From: Saprospiraceae bacterium
GTDB lineage: Bacteria; Bacteroidota; Bacteroidia; Chitinophagales; Saprospiraceae
NCBI GenBank assembly: GCA_013002625.1
Contig: JABDJE010000031.1
Span: 1 to 17,266, forward strand
Direction of reading: 5' to 3'
DNA: 17,266 nucleotides
Under the pieces are notes generated by a model. It saw nothing but the letters and a program-made list of their open reading frames with translations, ran no database searches and was not told the DNA's origin. Each line of letters starts with the position of its first letter. The stretch's first letter is position 1. The position numbers and the translations under genes were made by a program. Below, one piece after another: positions 1 through 7,043 of the stretch.

Positions 1-1151
1 TAGCCCTTTATTAGCTGTACACGCTCACGAGCATAAGAATAGTATTGTGTTTTTCTTGGCTTGCTGTCAAGGAATTTTTGATAATACCTCAAAGCAATGG
101 ATTTGTCCTTATAGTAAGTGTCACTGGCTTTTGCCAAAAGAAAATAATTGAAAGGATCATCGCTGTACTTTACTGCATCCTTCAAGTGCGCTATTGCATC
201 CCTGAGTTCACCTTTACCCTCCAGAATCTGGGCCAGGGATTTATGGTATAGACCTACATTTTTTGAAATGGAAGCATCAATCGCTTCTGAATAATGATGC
301 CTTGCGTAATCGATTGAATCCAACGATTCGTATGCTGTGGCAAGATAATAATGTGCATACTCTTTGTTCCCTTCATCTTGAAGTGATTTTTCTAAATGAT
401 AGATAGCCTCATCCAGGGAGTCCAATTGAATGTAACTGTAACCAAGCAGCTTGTTGAAGTAAGGAGATAAATCTACACGTCCTTTAATTCTTTCAAGATA
501 CACCGCTGTGCTGTCATACGCCTTTTGCTTAAACTTACTTTGTGCGATCGACAGATGCAGTCCGATATTTTTATCATCAAGGACAAGGCCTTTACGCAAC
601 AAGCTATCCCCTTCTTCAAATTGTTTATTCGAGATAAAAATATCTGCGCAAGCCTTTAATGCCACCATATCCCTTGGGTTTAACCCCAACGCTTCACTCA
701 AATATTTGAAGGCATCTATAAGCAGGCCTCCTTGCAAGTATTGTAATCCAAGTTTTCTTAGGTTAATAGCGTTCGTGGGATTAGAATTAACCAATCGATG
801 GTAATATTTAATGGCCTTGGGTGTATTTTTTTCTATCTCATATAACTTAGCCAATTGGTTTATTGCAGTATGATTTGCACTATCAAGTCTTTCCACATCC
901 AGCGCTATATTTTTTGCTGCTGCATAATCTCCCAACTGATAAGCTGATAATGAAGCCCTCTCTCCACAATAAACGGTGCTGTCTAGATTAAAGCACTCTG
1001 AAAAGAGGCGGTATGCAGTAGCATAGTCCTGATTGATATAGGCGATATCAGCAGTGGTCTTTTCCTGGGCCATAAGTACCGAATGTGTAGAGACAAACAG
1101 GATGATATACATCAAGCCATGAACAAAAGACTGTAATTTAATTAGTGACAT
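1..1151 (-). CDS. Exported TPR-repeat protein, C-terminus at or beyond the window edge
   Basis: Translating the minus strand from the ATG at 1151 gives an open frame of 383 codons to the left edge. The first ~29 residues form a signal peptide: a short basic start, the hydrophobic stretch GLMYIILFVSTHSVLMA, then AQ-E. The rest is a chain of helical tetratricopeptide-type units with the usual small and aromatic positions, such as the stretches around AIKYYHRLVNSNPTNAINLR, AFKYLSEALGLNPRD, AIYHLEKSLQDEG and SIALRYYQKFLDSKP. TPR arrays of this kind are protein-protein interaction scaffolds; here it would act in the periplasm or at the inner face of the outer membrane. The last two visible bases read TA, so the next base decides whether the protein stops there or continues. 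It diverges from the NhaC gene across a 49-base spacer. I do not recognise a specific family, so the partner and role are unknown. Confidence 0.85.
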   Translation of the reverse strand, partial: MSLIKLQSFVHGLMYIILFVSTHSVLMAQEKTTADIAYINQDYATAYRLFSECFNLDSTVYCGERASLSAYQLGDYAAAKNIALDVERLDSANHTAINQLAKLYEIEKNTPKAIKYYHRLVNSNPTNAINLRKLGLQYLQGGLLIDAFKYLSEALGLNPRDMVALKACADIFISNKQFEEGDSLLRKGLVLDDKNIGLHLSIAQSKFKQKAYDSTAVYLERIKGRVDLSPYFNKLLGYSYIQLDSLDEAIYHLEKSLQDEGNKEYAHYYLATAYESLDSIDYARHHYSEAIDASISKNVGLYHKSLAQILEGKGELRDAIAHLKDAVKYSDDPFNYFLLAKASDTYYKDKSIALRYYQKFLDSKPRKTQYYSYARERVQLIKG

Positions 1152-1200
1152 TTTATCAAAATAAGGATTTATCGATTGAGAGATTTATAAATTTATACCA

Positions 1201-2652
1201 ATGACAGATCAACCACAGCCTAAAACCGCTTCGATAGGAAAGGCATATTATCCATTGATGCTATTTTTTATTCTTTTGGTGTATGGTCTGTTTGTACATC
1301 CTGTTTTATTCAAGGCAGGAATGCTCCCTCTTGAGGTACTGATTCTGATGGCGTTGAGCATCCACTCCATTTATCTTATTCGTTTGGGCATCAGTTGGGA
1401 CCAAATTCAAAAACACATAGTAAAAAAAATTGGCGAATCAGTTCCGGTCTTAATGATACTCTTTTCAATAGGCGTATTGATAGGCAGTTGGATTGTTAGT
1501 GGCACTATTCCCATGTTGATACATTTTGGCATTGGTTTGATCGACGCAAACTGGATCTATGTCTTTGCATTTTTAGTATGTATAATATTTTCACTCCTAA
1601 CCGGGACATCATGGGGTTCTGCTGGAACGATAGGTATTGTCATGATGGGGATTGCCGAAGTGTATGAAGCAGATCTTTGTATTACTGCAGCGGCGGTGGT
1701 TGGTGGTTCATTTTTTGGCGATAAAATGTCTCCACTTTCAGATACAACCAATATAGCATCGCTGGCATCGGATGTTCCCTTATTTGATCACATCAAATCC
1801 ATGATCTATACGACAGGCCCTTCGGCCTTAATAGCAGGCATAATTTATCTGGTCCTGTCTCCTGGGTTCGCTTCATCCGTGCCTGCGGATAGCGGGACTT
1901 TGGAGCAAGTAGAAATGACATTAAAGGCCATCGAAGCCACATTTAACTTCAACCTGTTTTTATTGTTGCCACTGGCAGTTGTTGTGTGGGGTGCCATGAG
2001 CAAGAAACCAATAGTCCTGACACTGTTATTTTCAGCCTGGTTAGCTATGGTGCTTGCATTTATATTTCAGGATTTTTCGGTAACAAATGTGTTCAATAGT
2101 TTTAACAAAGGCTTTTCAATGGATATGGCCGGAGGAAGTACCGAGAACGCAAATGCGCTGAGAATTTTAAATAGGGGAGGGCTTTACAACCTTATCGAAG
2201 GAATTACGATTACCATTTTAATATTTGCTTTTATTGGAACACTGGAGGCAATCAATGCTATCGAGCGTGTAATAAAAAGCCTGATGGATAATTTGAATAC
2301 ACGTGCTAAAACGGTTGCGGCAGCGATCACAACAACAGCATTTACCAATCTTACAACATCCAATCAATACGCTACAAGCTTTATAATTGGAACAGCATTT
2401 AAGAAGCATTTTGACAGAATGCAAATCCCACGTAAAGTATTAAGCCGCTCGATCGAGGATGCGGGAACTATGTTAGAAAACCTTGCTCCGTGGACGCCGT
2501 CAGGTATATTTATGGCAACGACATTAGGTGTATCAGCATTGGAGTATGCACCCTACCAATTCCTGTCACTAATCAATATTGTAATAGCTTACTTTTTTGC
2601 ATTTACGGGTATAGCCTGTTTTTATAAAAAGAACAAGAAAGATGAAGAATAA
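1201..2652 (+). CDS. nhaC: NhaC-family Na+/H+ antiporter-like transporter (possibly a sulfur amino acid carrier)
   Basis: A 483-residue polytopic inner-membrane protein with about ten or more hydrophobic segments. Two family signatures are visible: GTSWGSAGT at residues 135-143 and GGSFFGDKMSPLSDTTN at 168-184. These define the NhaC branch of the ion transporter superfamily, whose members exchange Na+ for H+ or for small organic acids, and which includes the predicted methionine transporter MetT. Length is normal for the family, and the ATG at 1201 places a short polar tail before the first membrane segment. The stop overlaps the start of the downstream PLP lyase by 11 bases, so the two are very likely co-translated. 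That coupling makes an amino acid (methionine, cystathionine or cysteine-like) substrate plausible, but family membership alone cannot tell this from ordinary sodium/proton exchange. The family call is firm; the substrate is inference. Confidence 0.9.
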   Translation: MTDQPQPKTASIGKAYYPLMLFFILLVYGLFVHPVLFKAGMLPLEVLILMALSIHSIYLIRLGISWDQIQKHIVKKIGESVPVLMILFSIGVLIGSWIVSGTIPMLIHFGIGLIDANWIYVFAFLVCIIFSLLTGTSWGSAGTIGIVMMGIAEVYEADLCITAAAVVGGSFFGDKMSPLSDTTNIASLASDVPLFDHIKSMIYTTGPSALIAGIIYLVLSPGFASSVPADSGTLEQVEMTLKAIEATFNFNLFLLLPLAVVVWGAMSKKPIVLTLLFSAWLAMVLAFIFQDFSVTNVFNSFNKGFSMDMAGGSTENANALRILNRGGLYNLIEGITITILIFAFIGTLEAINAIERVIKSLMDNLNTRAKTVAAAITTTAFTNLTTSNQYATSFIIGTAFKKHFDRMQIPRKVLSRSIEDAGTMLENLAPWTPSGIFMATTLGVSALEYAPYQFLSLINIVIAYFFAFTGIACFYKKNKKDEE

Positions 2653-3817
2653 AAAAGTAGGCACGATTCTCTGTCATGACGAAGAACGCTTTCTTCATGG
2701 CCCTGTTGTGCCACCAATTTACCAGAACTCATTGTTTACTTTTGAAAATTGGGATGCCATCGACAAAGCATTTGATGCTAAAGCCGAATCCTATATTTAT
2801 TCGAGACTGCTTAACCCGACTGTTGAGGTTGCAGAGAAAAAAATTGCAGAACTATGCAAGGGAGAAAAGGCAAAACTTTGTGCTTCAGGTATTGCGGCGG
2901 TTACTTCCGCCATCTTACATTGTGTCAGTGCAGGAGATCATATTGTTGCCGTAGAAAATATTTATGGCCCAACAAATAACTTTATTGGTACATACCTCAA
3001 AAGCAAGTTTAATATTTCTGTTACTTATGTCGACGGCACAAATACAACTCAATTCGAAGAAGCGCTTCGGGATAATACCAAATTGATTTATTTGGAGAGC
3101 CCAGCCTCTCTTACATTTGAACTGCAGGATCTTAAAGCAGTAACAGCATTAGCCAAGAGAAATGGGATAAAAACGATAATTGACAATACATGGGCGACAC
3201 CGATATTTCAAAATCCCCTGAGCTTAGGTGTTGATATTGAAGTACATTCAGTATCAAAATACCTTTGTGGTCACAGCGATGTTGTAGCCGGCGTAATCAT
3301 TTCTACAAAAAATATAATCGATGCCATTATCCAGGCCGAACATGAATTGTTTGGTGCGAAGATGGCTCCATTCGAAGGGTGGCTTATTTTGCGCAGCCTC
3401 AGAACGCTTGAACTTAGAATGGAAAGACATATGCAGAATGCCATGGCAATCGCTAAGCATCTTGACAAACACCCTAATGTGGATCGTGTATTTTATCCGG
3501 GACTGTCATCGTTCCAACAATATGAGCTAGGGCAAAATCAAATGAGAGGGTACAGCGGCTTGTTGAGTTTTAAATTGGCGACCTCGGACATCTCGAAGAT
3601 CAAGGCATTTGTCAATGCACTTCAGATTTTCAAAATAGGTGTAAGTTGGGGTGGACATGATAGCCTGGTGTATGCTCCGGTAATCAGCTACCTAAAGGAA
3701 CTGAGCCCCGATAGGTTTGAAGCCATGGGAATCGACGCCAGCATTATCAGAATATCTGTCGGCCTTGAGGGAGTAGAAGATTTAATACGTGACCTTGATC
3801 AGGCACTGGATTATTAG
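2642..3817 (+). CDS. PLP-dependent trans-sulfuration enzyme, cystathionine beta-lyase-like
   Basis: A 391-residue cytoplasmic enzyme of the Cys/Met metabolism PLP family (fold type I), full length. Visible active-site elements are Y53-S-R55 followed by L-L-NPT (phosphate binding from the neighbouring subunit), Y108 in the IYGPT motif that stacks on the cofactor, D181 in IIDNTWATP that pairs with the pyridine nitrogen, and K206 in SVSKYLCGHSD, the Schiff-base lysine. The C-terminal IRISVGLEGVEDLIRDL is the usual family ending. Family members cleave or form C-S bonds in cystathionine, methionine or homoserine esters. The GHSD and SWGGHDSL elements suit a lyase such as cystathionine beta-lyase, but gamma-lyase or methionine gamma-lyase activity cannot be excluded by reading. 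The start ATG lies inside the end of the NhaC gene with no separate promoter, so expression should depend on the transporter gene. Confidence 0.9.
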   Translation: MKNKKVGTILCHDEERFLHGPVVPPIYQNSLFTFENWDAIDKAFDAKAESYIYSRLLNPTVEVAEKKIAELCKGEKAKLCASGIAAVTSAILHCVSAGDHIVAVENIYGPTNNFIGTYLKSKFNISVTYVDGTNTTQFEEALRDNTKLIYLESPASLTFELQDLKAVTALAKRNGIKTIIDNTWATPIFQNPLSLGVDIEVHSVSKYLCGHSDVVAGVIISTKNIIDAIIQAEHELFGAKMAPFEGWLILRSLRTLELRMERHMQNAMAIAKHLDKHPNVDRVFYPGLSSFQQYELGQNQMRGYSGLLSFKLATSDISKIKAFVNALQIFKIGVSWGGHDSLVYAPVISYLKELSPDRFEAMGIDASIIRISVGLEGVEDLIRDLDQALDY

Positions 3818-3833
3818 AAACGGAAGATTGTGG

Positions 3834-3866
3834 TATTTGGATTAAGTTTCAAACTTAATCCAAATA
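3834..3866. repeat. Perfect 16+16 inverted repeat in a convergent spacer
   Basis: The left arm TATTTGGATTAAGTTT (3834-3849) and the right arm AAACTTAATCCAAATA (3851-3866) are exact reverse complements around a single C at 3850. It begins 16 bases after the stop of the PLP lyase and faces the minus-strand operon ending at 3984. As RNA it would form a long AT-rich hairpin with a three-base loop on either strand. There is no T-run directly after the stem on either strand, so it is not a textbook intrinsic terminator, though it could end or stabilise the 3' ends of both transcripts. A regulator site or a remnant of a small repeat element are alternatives. Confidence 0.7.
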
Positions 3867-3938
3867 GGGACATAGTTGGATATTTTTTATTGGGTGCTTC
3901 AAGCTTTTATGGTGCTGGAGGCGTTCCTCAAACTCGTC

Positions 3939-3953
3939 TTTCAAACTTAATCC
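3939..3953. repeat. Second copy of part of the 3834-3866 repeat
   Basis: The 15 bases TTTCAAACTTAATCC repeat exactly the centre and right arm of the palindrome at 3847-3861, in the same orientation, 92 bases downstream. The matching left arm is absent here, so this copy cannot form the same hairpin. The pair suggests a duplicated or decayed repeat element within the spacer. Confidence 0.6.
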
Positions 3954-3983
3954 GTCTGCTTTAATCAGGTAGCCCCCATTAGC

Positions 3984-4445
3984 TTAGAGTTGAATTTCTT
4001 TACTTACCGTCTCCGTAGGTGTAATGAGTGAAACGATTAAAGAGCTAGTTTGATAGGCACTTAGAAATATTGTTTGTTGTTGTCTGCCTGGTTTTAATTT
4101 AGAGCGAAAAACAACATGTCCATTTTCATCTTTTAATTGCAATGTAGCTTGATCCAATAAGTTGACATTCACAGTCATTGAATTGTTATGTTCAAAATGA
4201 TTGATGAGCATAAAATTATTAGACAATGAACCATCATAATCGAGTGGTTTTATGGATAGGTCTTTCGTTTCTTTTGCATAACAAGCCTTGATATTTTCTG
4301 TGTTGGTGAGCCAGGTGTATCCGCTTAAAATAAGTTGAGCGTCACTAATAGAATTTGGCTCGTCTACTTTTTGCACACGAGCCAAATCCTGACTAAACAT
4401 TGATATCGATATCAATAAAAAAGTTAGGGTAGTTAGTTTTTTCAT
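3984..4445 (-). CDS. Small exported protein of the BlaI/BlaR1-like operon
   Basis: A 153-residue protein of no family I recognise with certainty. Residues 1-18 form a signal peptide (MKK, then a hydrophobic run ending in MFSQ, with cleavage near residues 18-19). The mature part is about 135 residues, polar and likely beta-rich. The C-terminal ~55 residues (TLQLKDENGHVVFRSKL, then a polar turn, then TIFLSAYQTSSLIVSLITPT and KEIQL) resemble in layout the beta-sandwich sorting domain of type IX secretion cargo, which alternates strand, D-x-x-G turn, strand and a closing lysine-rich strand. That resemblance is weak and is inference. The gene starts 11 bases after the BlaR1-like protease on the same strand, so it is probably the third gene of that operon and may be an output or a sensed partner of the protease. 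A single cysteine (C55) lies in the mature part. Confidence 0.75.
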   Translation of the reverse strand: MKKLTTLTFLLISISMFSQDLARVQKVDEPNSISDAQLILSGYTWLTNTENIKACYAKETKDLSIKPLDYDGSLSNNFMLINHFEHNNSMTVNVNLLDQATLQLKDENGHVVFRSKLKPGRQQQTIFLSAYQTSSLIVSLITPTETVSKEIQL

Positions 4446-4456
4446 TCTAGGGTTAG

Positions 4457-6562
4457 TTAGATACTTCCCCTGTAAAATAGTGATTTACTTTCTTTCGGTG
4501 AAATTTCTACTTCAATCTTTGATTTTTTGGTCATTTCCATGCCCGTTTCTTCTTCATATATCTCCTTGTACTTCTCCCAGATATTGCTTGGCTGTTTCTC
4601 ACCATTTATTTTCATGTGTTTACCCGATAGTTCAAGTTTATATGTCTTATCTGATTGGATTAACCTGTCTTCCAATAGATTGTCTGTAAGAACATCTGCG
4701 GGTGTTCTCGGGCGCTTATCAAAAAAGTATAAATCGTTGTTTTCTTTGAAAAATTTGTTGCGCGCACTTTCGCGTTCGTGCATGCGCTTCATTTTTTCAT
4801 GCATCTTCTGCTTCTCCTTAAACTTAAATTGATTGTCAAATTCAAAACTGAAGTTGTTGTCATCGTCGGAGAAAAAGCGTTCGGTATGAATACCATTGGG
4901 AAATAAGTCCTTAGCTGAATCTAATCGAATAACTATTTCGTCTTCTAGATCGTCCAGGTCAATGATTATATCTTCATGTAAATCATTCAGGCGATCCCTT
5001 ATTTCCAATTCGATTACGCGCGCATCTTCATTGTCCCCTAATTCGATGATTATATCTTCATACATATCTTCAATTTCTCTTTTAAGGTCAACGACTACAT
5101 CGTCATCATCATCGAAAATAAATGCGTTTGCATGGTTAGAGTCAAAGTGAAAAATATTGTTCTTGTGTAACCCTCTAAGTTTATCAATGTGTTTTTTCTC
5201 CAGAGACATCATTGAATCGATATTAATAGTTGCTGCCCAATCTTTATCTCTAAAGAAAATATTACCCATCTCTTTATCACAGTCAGGGAATACTGTAATG
5301 ATGTCTCGATCCTGGCTTGGGCTCAATTCAATGATAATGTCCTCGTGCTCTTCAAATTCATTTTCAGGGATTTCTTCTCCGTTAATTTTTAAGGAAGTTA
5401 TTTCACCATTTTCCATTTTAAGTTCCAACTCCTCTTCGTTGGTTTTCTTAGTAATATGAAATGATTTTCTTTCCGGAATCGTGTCCAGGTAATAAGGGAT
5501 TTCTTCGACGTCCTTAGGACAGTCTTCAATGATATACAAATCATATTGTCGATCTGTATTTTCTTCAATAGGCTTATTGGCATTTTTTGCAAATGCAAAC
5601 ACAGTTGTGAATACCAATAAAAAGGCTAGGAATTTTTGTTTCATGTTTGATGTGTTTACGGGTAGATTAAGAATTCTAAAAATACGATGGCTAAACTCAC
5701 GCTTATTGCCTGAGAAAGCCAAGGCAGGCACCAGCGCCTTGTGTTCTATATCTTGTAATTTGACTAAAGTCTTGGCATAGGATATCGAATTTCCTGTCAT
5801 TTCAATTGCCATGTCGTCACAACAGTTTTCTCTTTCATTTCTGATTTTTGAAGAGATGTACCAAATGGCAGGATGATAATAGAATACAATTTCAGCCAGA
5901 GATTGAATAAGGTTAAATAGGAAGTCGTGTCGTTTAATATGCGCCAACTCATGCGCCAGAATGGCCTCAACTTCCTGCATACTTAATTGGTTGGCAAGAC
6001 CCAGGGGAAACAAAATAACAGGTTTAACATAACCCATGACCATGGGTGTGCTAATTCGTACAGACTCTCTGATTATTACATTGCGATGAATATTATATTT
6101 TTTCTTTAATGCACGCAGACCGTTTAATAGGATAGGACTCTCCAGAGACGATTGCTTTATGATATATCTGAGGTAAAGATAGGCACCACTGAATCTGATC
6201 AAAAACAATAGCGAACCGATCAGCCAGGCGTTCACGATTACAGGAATATACTTATTTGTGAAATCCAAAGAGGGGAGTAGCCTGGAAGAATTAATTATTG
6301 ACGAGCTAAGCCCGCCCTCAGAAGCCAGGACCACAACCTGTGGGGCATCTATGATGTATAGACTAAATGTGACCAAAGTAGTTATTAAAGCCACACCTAA
6401 GGCACCCAGTGATATACAATACTTAATAGAAGAAGATTGCTTTTTAAAAATGTGTAACACGAGCTTAAGTGCCAATGCAATGACACTCAGTTGCCAAAGT
6501 GAATGTACCAGGGTCCACGCCAGTGCATAGCTTATATCAGATGATAGAAATTGAGAGACCAT
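4457..6562 (-). CDS. BlaR1-type M56 membrane metalloprotease with acidic repeat sensor domain
   Basis: A 701-residue membrane protein of the M56 (BlaR1/MecR1) family. Hydrophobic segments lie near residues 12-36, 48-70, 106-130 and 308-327. The protease domain carries the zinc motif H204-E-L-A-H208 and a downstream N-E-R-E-N-C-C-D-D stretch (242-250) that should supply the third ligand. In the family, this cytoplasmic protease is switched on by an outside signal and inactivates the BlaI/MecI repressor. After the fourth membrane segment comes a ~370-residue extracytoplasmic region. It is not a penicillin-binding domain: I see no S-x-x-K/S-x-N/K-T-G set. It is instead highly acidic, has EDIIIEL-type motifs at 407-413, 502-508 and 530-536, a run of five Asp at 484-488, and a Lys/Glu/Met helix near 580-605. 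It begins 3 bases after the repressor gene ends. The signal sensed is unknown. Confidence 0.92.
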   Translation of the reverse strand: MVSQFLSSDISYALAWTLVHSLWQLSVIALALKLVLHIFKKQSSSIKYCISLGALGVALITTLVTFSLYIIDAPQVVVLASEGGLSSSIINSSRLLPSLDFTNKYIPVIVNAWLIGSLLFLIRFSGAYLYLRYIIKQSSLESPILLNGLRALKKKYNIHRNVIIRESVRISTPMVMGYVKPVILFPLGLANQLSMQEVEAILAHELAHIKRHDFLFNLIQSLAEIVFYYHPAIWYISSKIRNERENCCDDMAIEMTGNSISYAKTLVKLQDIEHKALVPALAFSGNKREFSHRIFRILNLPVNTSNMKQKFLAFLLVFTTVFAFAKNANKPIEENTDRQYDLYIIEDCPKDVEEIPYYLDTIPERKSFHITKKTNEEELELKMENGEITSLKINGEEIPENEFEEHEDIIIELSPSQDRDIITVFPDCDKEMGNIFFRDKDWAATINIDSMMSLEKKHIDKLRGLHKNNIFHFDSNHANAFIFDDDDDVVVDLKREIEDMYEDIIIELGDNEDARVIELEIRDRLNDLHEDIIIDLDDLEDEIVIRLDSAKDLFPNGIHTERFFSDDDNNFSFEFDNQFKFKEKQKMHEKMKRMHERESARNKFFKENNDLYFFDKRPRTPADVLTDNLLEDRLIQSDKTYKLELSGKHMKINGEKQPSNIWEKYKEIYEEETGMEMTKKSKIEVEISPKESKSLFYRGSI
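4904..5062 (-). repeat. Diverged 84-base tandem repeat inside the M56 protease gene
   Basis: Codons 501-528 and 529-553 of the BlaR1-like gene encode two consecutive units starting YEDIIIELGDNED and HEDIIIDLDDLED. On the plus strand the 16 bases ATGATTATATCTTCAT occur at 5046-5061 and again at 4962-4977, exactly 84 bases (28 codons) apart. The rest of the two units has drifted. A third, more distant relative (EHEDIIIELSPSQD) lies around codon 406. Confidence 0.7.
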
Positions 6563-6565
6563 AGT

Positions 6566-6952
6566 CTATTTGTTTTTTTCAAGTTTATCTATAATTGCCT
6601 TGAGCTCTTCTAATTCTTCAGGACTTGCCTTTTGGTTACCTAAGGCCTGCATGACAAGTCGCATGGCAGATCCCCGATAGGTCTTTTCAATAAAACTATC
6701 AAGCAGGGACTTCTGGGTATCGTTTTCCTGTACTGCTGTGTGGTATATGTGGGTTCTGCTTTCTGTATTGCGTGTTACCAATCCCTTTTCGGTCATAATT
6801 TGCATGATTTTCAAGGTGGTGGTATAACCAACATCCCTGGATTCATTCAATACATCATTGACAACGCGTACTGAGGATGGGCCGTTTTGCCATAGAACCT
6901 GGAGAATTTCCAACTCAGATTCTGTGGGCTTGATCTTTCTGTTTATACTCAT
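6566..6952 (-). CDS. BlaI/MecI-family winged-helix repressor
   Basis: A 128-residue cytoplasmic DNA-binding protein of normal length for the BlaI/MecI/CopY family. The N-terminal winged helix runs from PTESELEILQVLWQNGPSSV through DVGYTTTLKIMQIMTEKGLV, the latter being the recognition-helix region with the conserved Y-T-T-x-L-K. The wing (RNTESRTHIYHTAV) and a C-terminal dimerisation helix pair (SFIEKTYRGSAMRLVMQAL and the E/K-rich end) follow. Family members repress their own operon as dimers on dyad sites and are destroyed when the BlaR1-type protease is activated. The protease gene follows after 3 bases, as expected. Two matching dyads lie 26-71 bases upstream of the start, so autoregulation is likely. 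No beta-lactamase gene is nearby, so the regulon is probably not beta-lactam resistance. Confidence 0.93.
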   Translation of the reverse strand: MSINRKIKPTESELEILQVLWQNGPSSVRVVNDVLNESRDVGYTTTLKIMQIMTEKGLVTRNTESRTHIYHTAVQENDTQKSLLDSFIEKTYRGSAMRLVMQALGNQKASPEELEELKAIIDKLEKNK

Positions 6953-6977
6953 AATTCGAACTGTTTGTATAATTATA

Positions 6978-6993
6978 TACGAAACCTGTCGTA
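6978..6993. promoter_or_regulatory. Putative BlaI-family operator, copy 1
   Basis: TACGAAACCTGTCGTA has 5-base inverted arms TACGA/TCGTA plus one further matching inner pair. It lies 26 bases upstream of the repressor start. BlaI/MecI/CopY operators are dyads built from TAC(N) and (N)GTA halves, which fits. An E. coli-like -10 hexamer TATAAT (minus strand, 6972-6977) abuts it, so a bound repressor would cover the promoter. Confidence 0.6.
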
Positions 6994-7007
6994 ATATAGC
7001 ATATTAT

Positions 7008-7023
7008 TACGAAACTAATCGTA
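7008..7023. promoter_or_regulatory. Putative BlaI-family operator, copy 2
   Basis: TACGAAACTAATCGTA repeats the first dyad with its first eight bases and last five identical. The centre-to-centre distance is 30 bases, close to three helical turns, which puts both sites on the same DNA face. The inner halves of the two copies also form a second dyad (TCGTAATA at 6989-6996, TATTACGA at 7005-7012), so four half-sites are arrayed in the spacer between pabC and the repressor gene. Confidence 0.6.
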
Positions 7024-7043
7024 TGTTAAGAAAAATTTAACCC

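Noticed and set aside
45..804. Plus-strand open frames at 45-251 and 508-804
   Set aside because: They are antisense to the continuous TPR-protein frame running from 1151 to the left edge and show no recognisable domain.
3834..3866. Rho-independent terminator
   Set aside because: The stem is perfect but AT-rich, and neither strand has a T-run directly after it, so I list it only as an inverted repeat.
4457..6952. Beta-lactam resistance regulator pair
   Set aside because: The repressor and protease families match, but there is no penicillin-binding sensor domain and no beta-lactamase gene in the window.
6971..6980. Quasi-palindrome GTATAATTATATAC as an extra operator
   Set aside because: The arms do not match exactly and it lacks the TACGA half-site seen in the two listed dyads; it fits better as part of an AT-rich -10 region.
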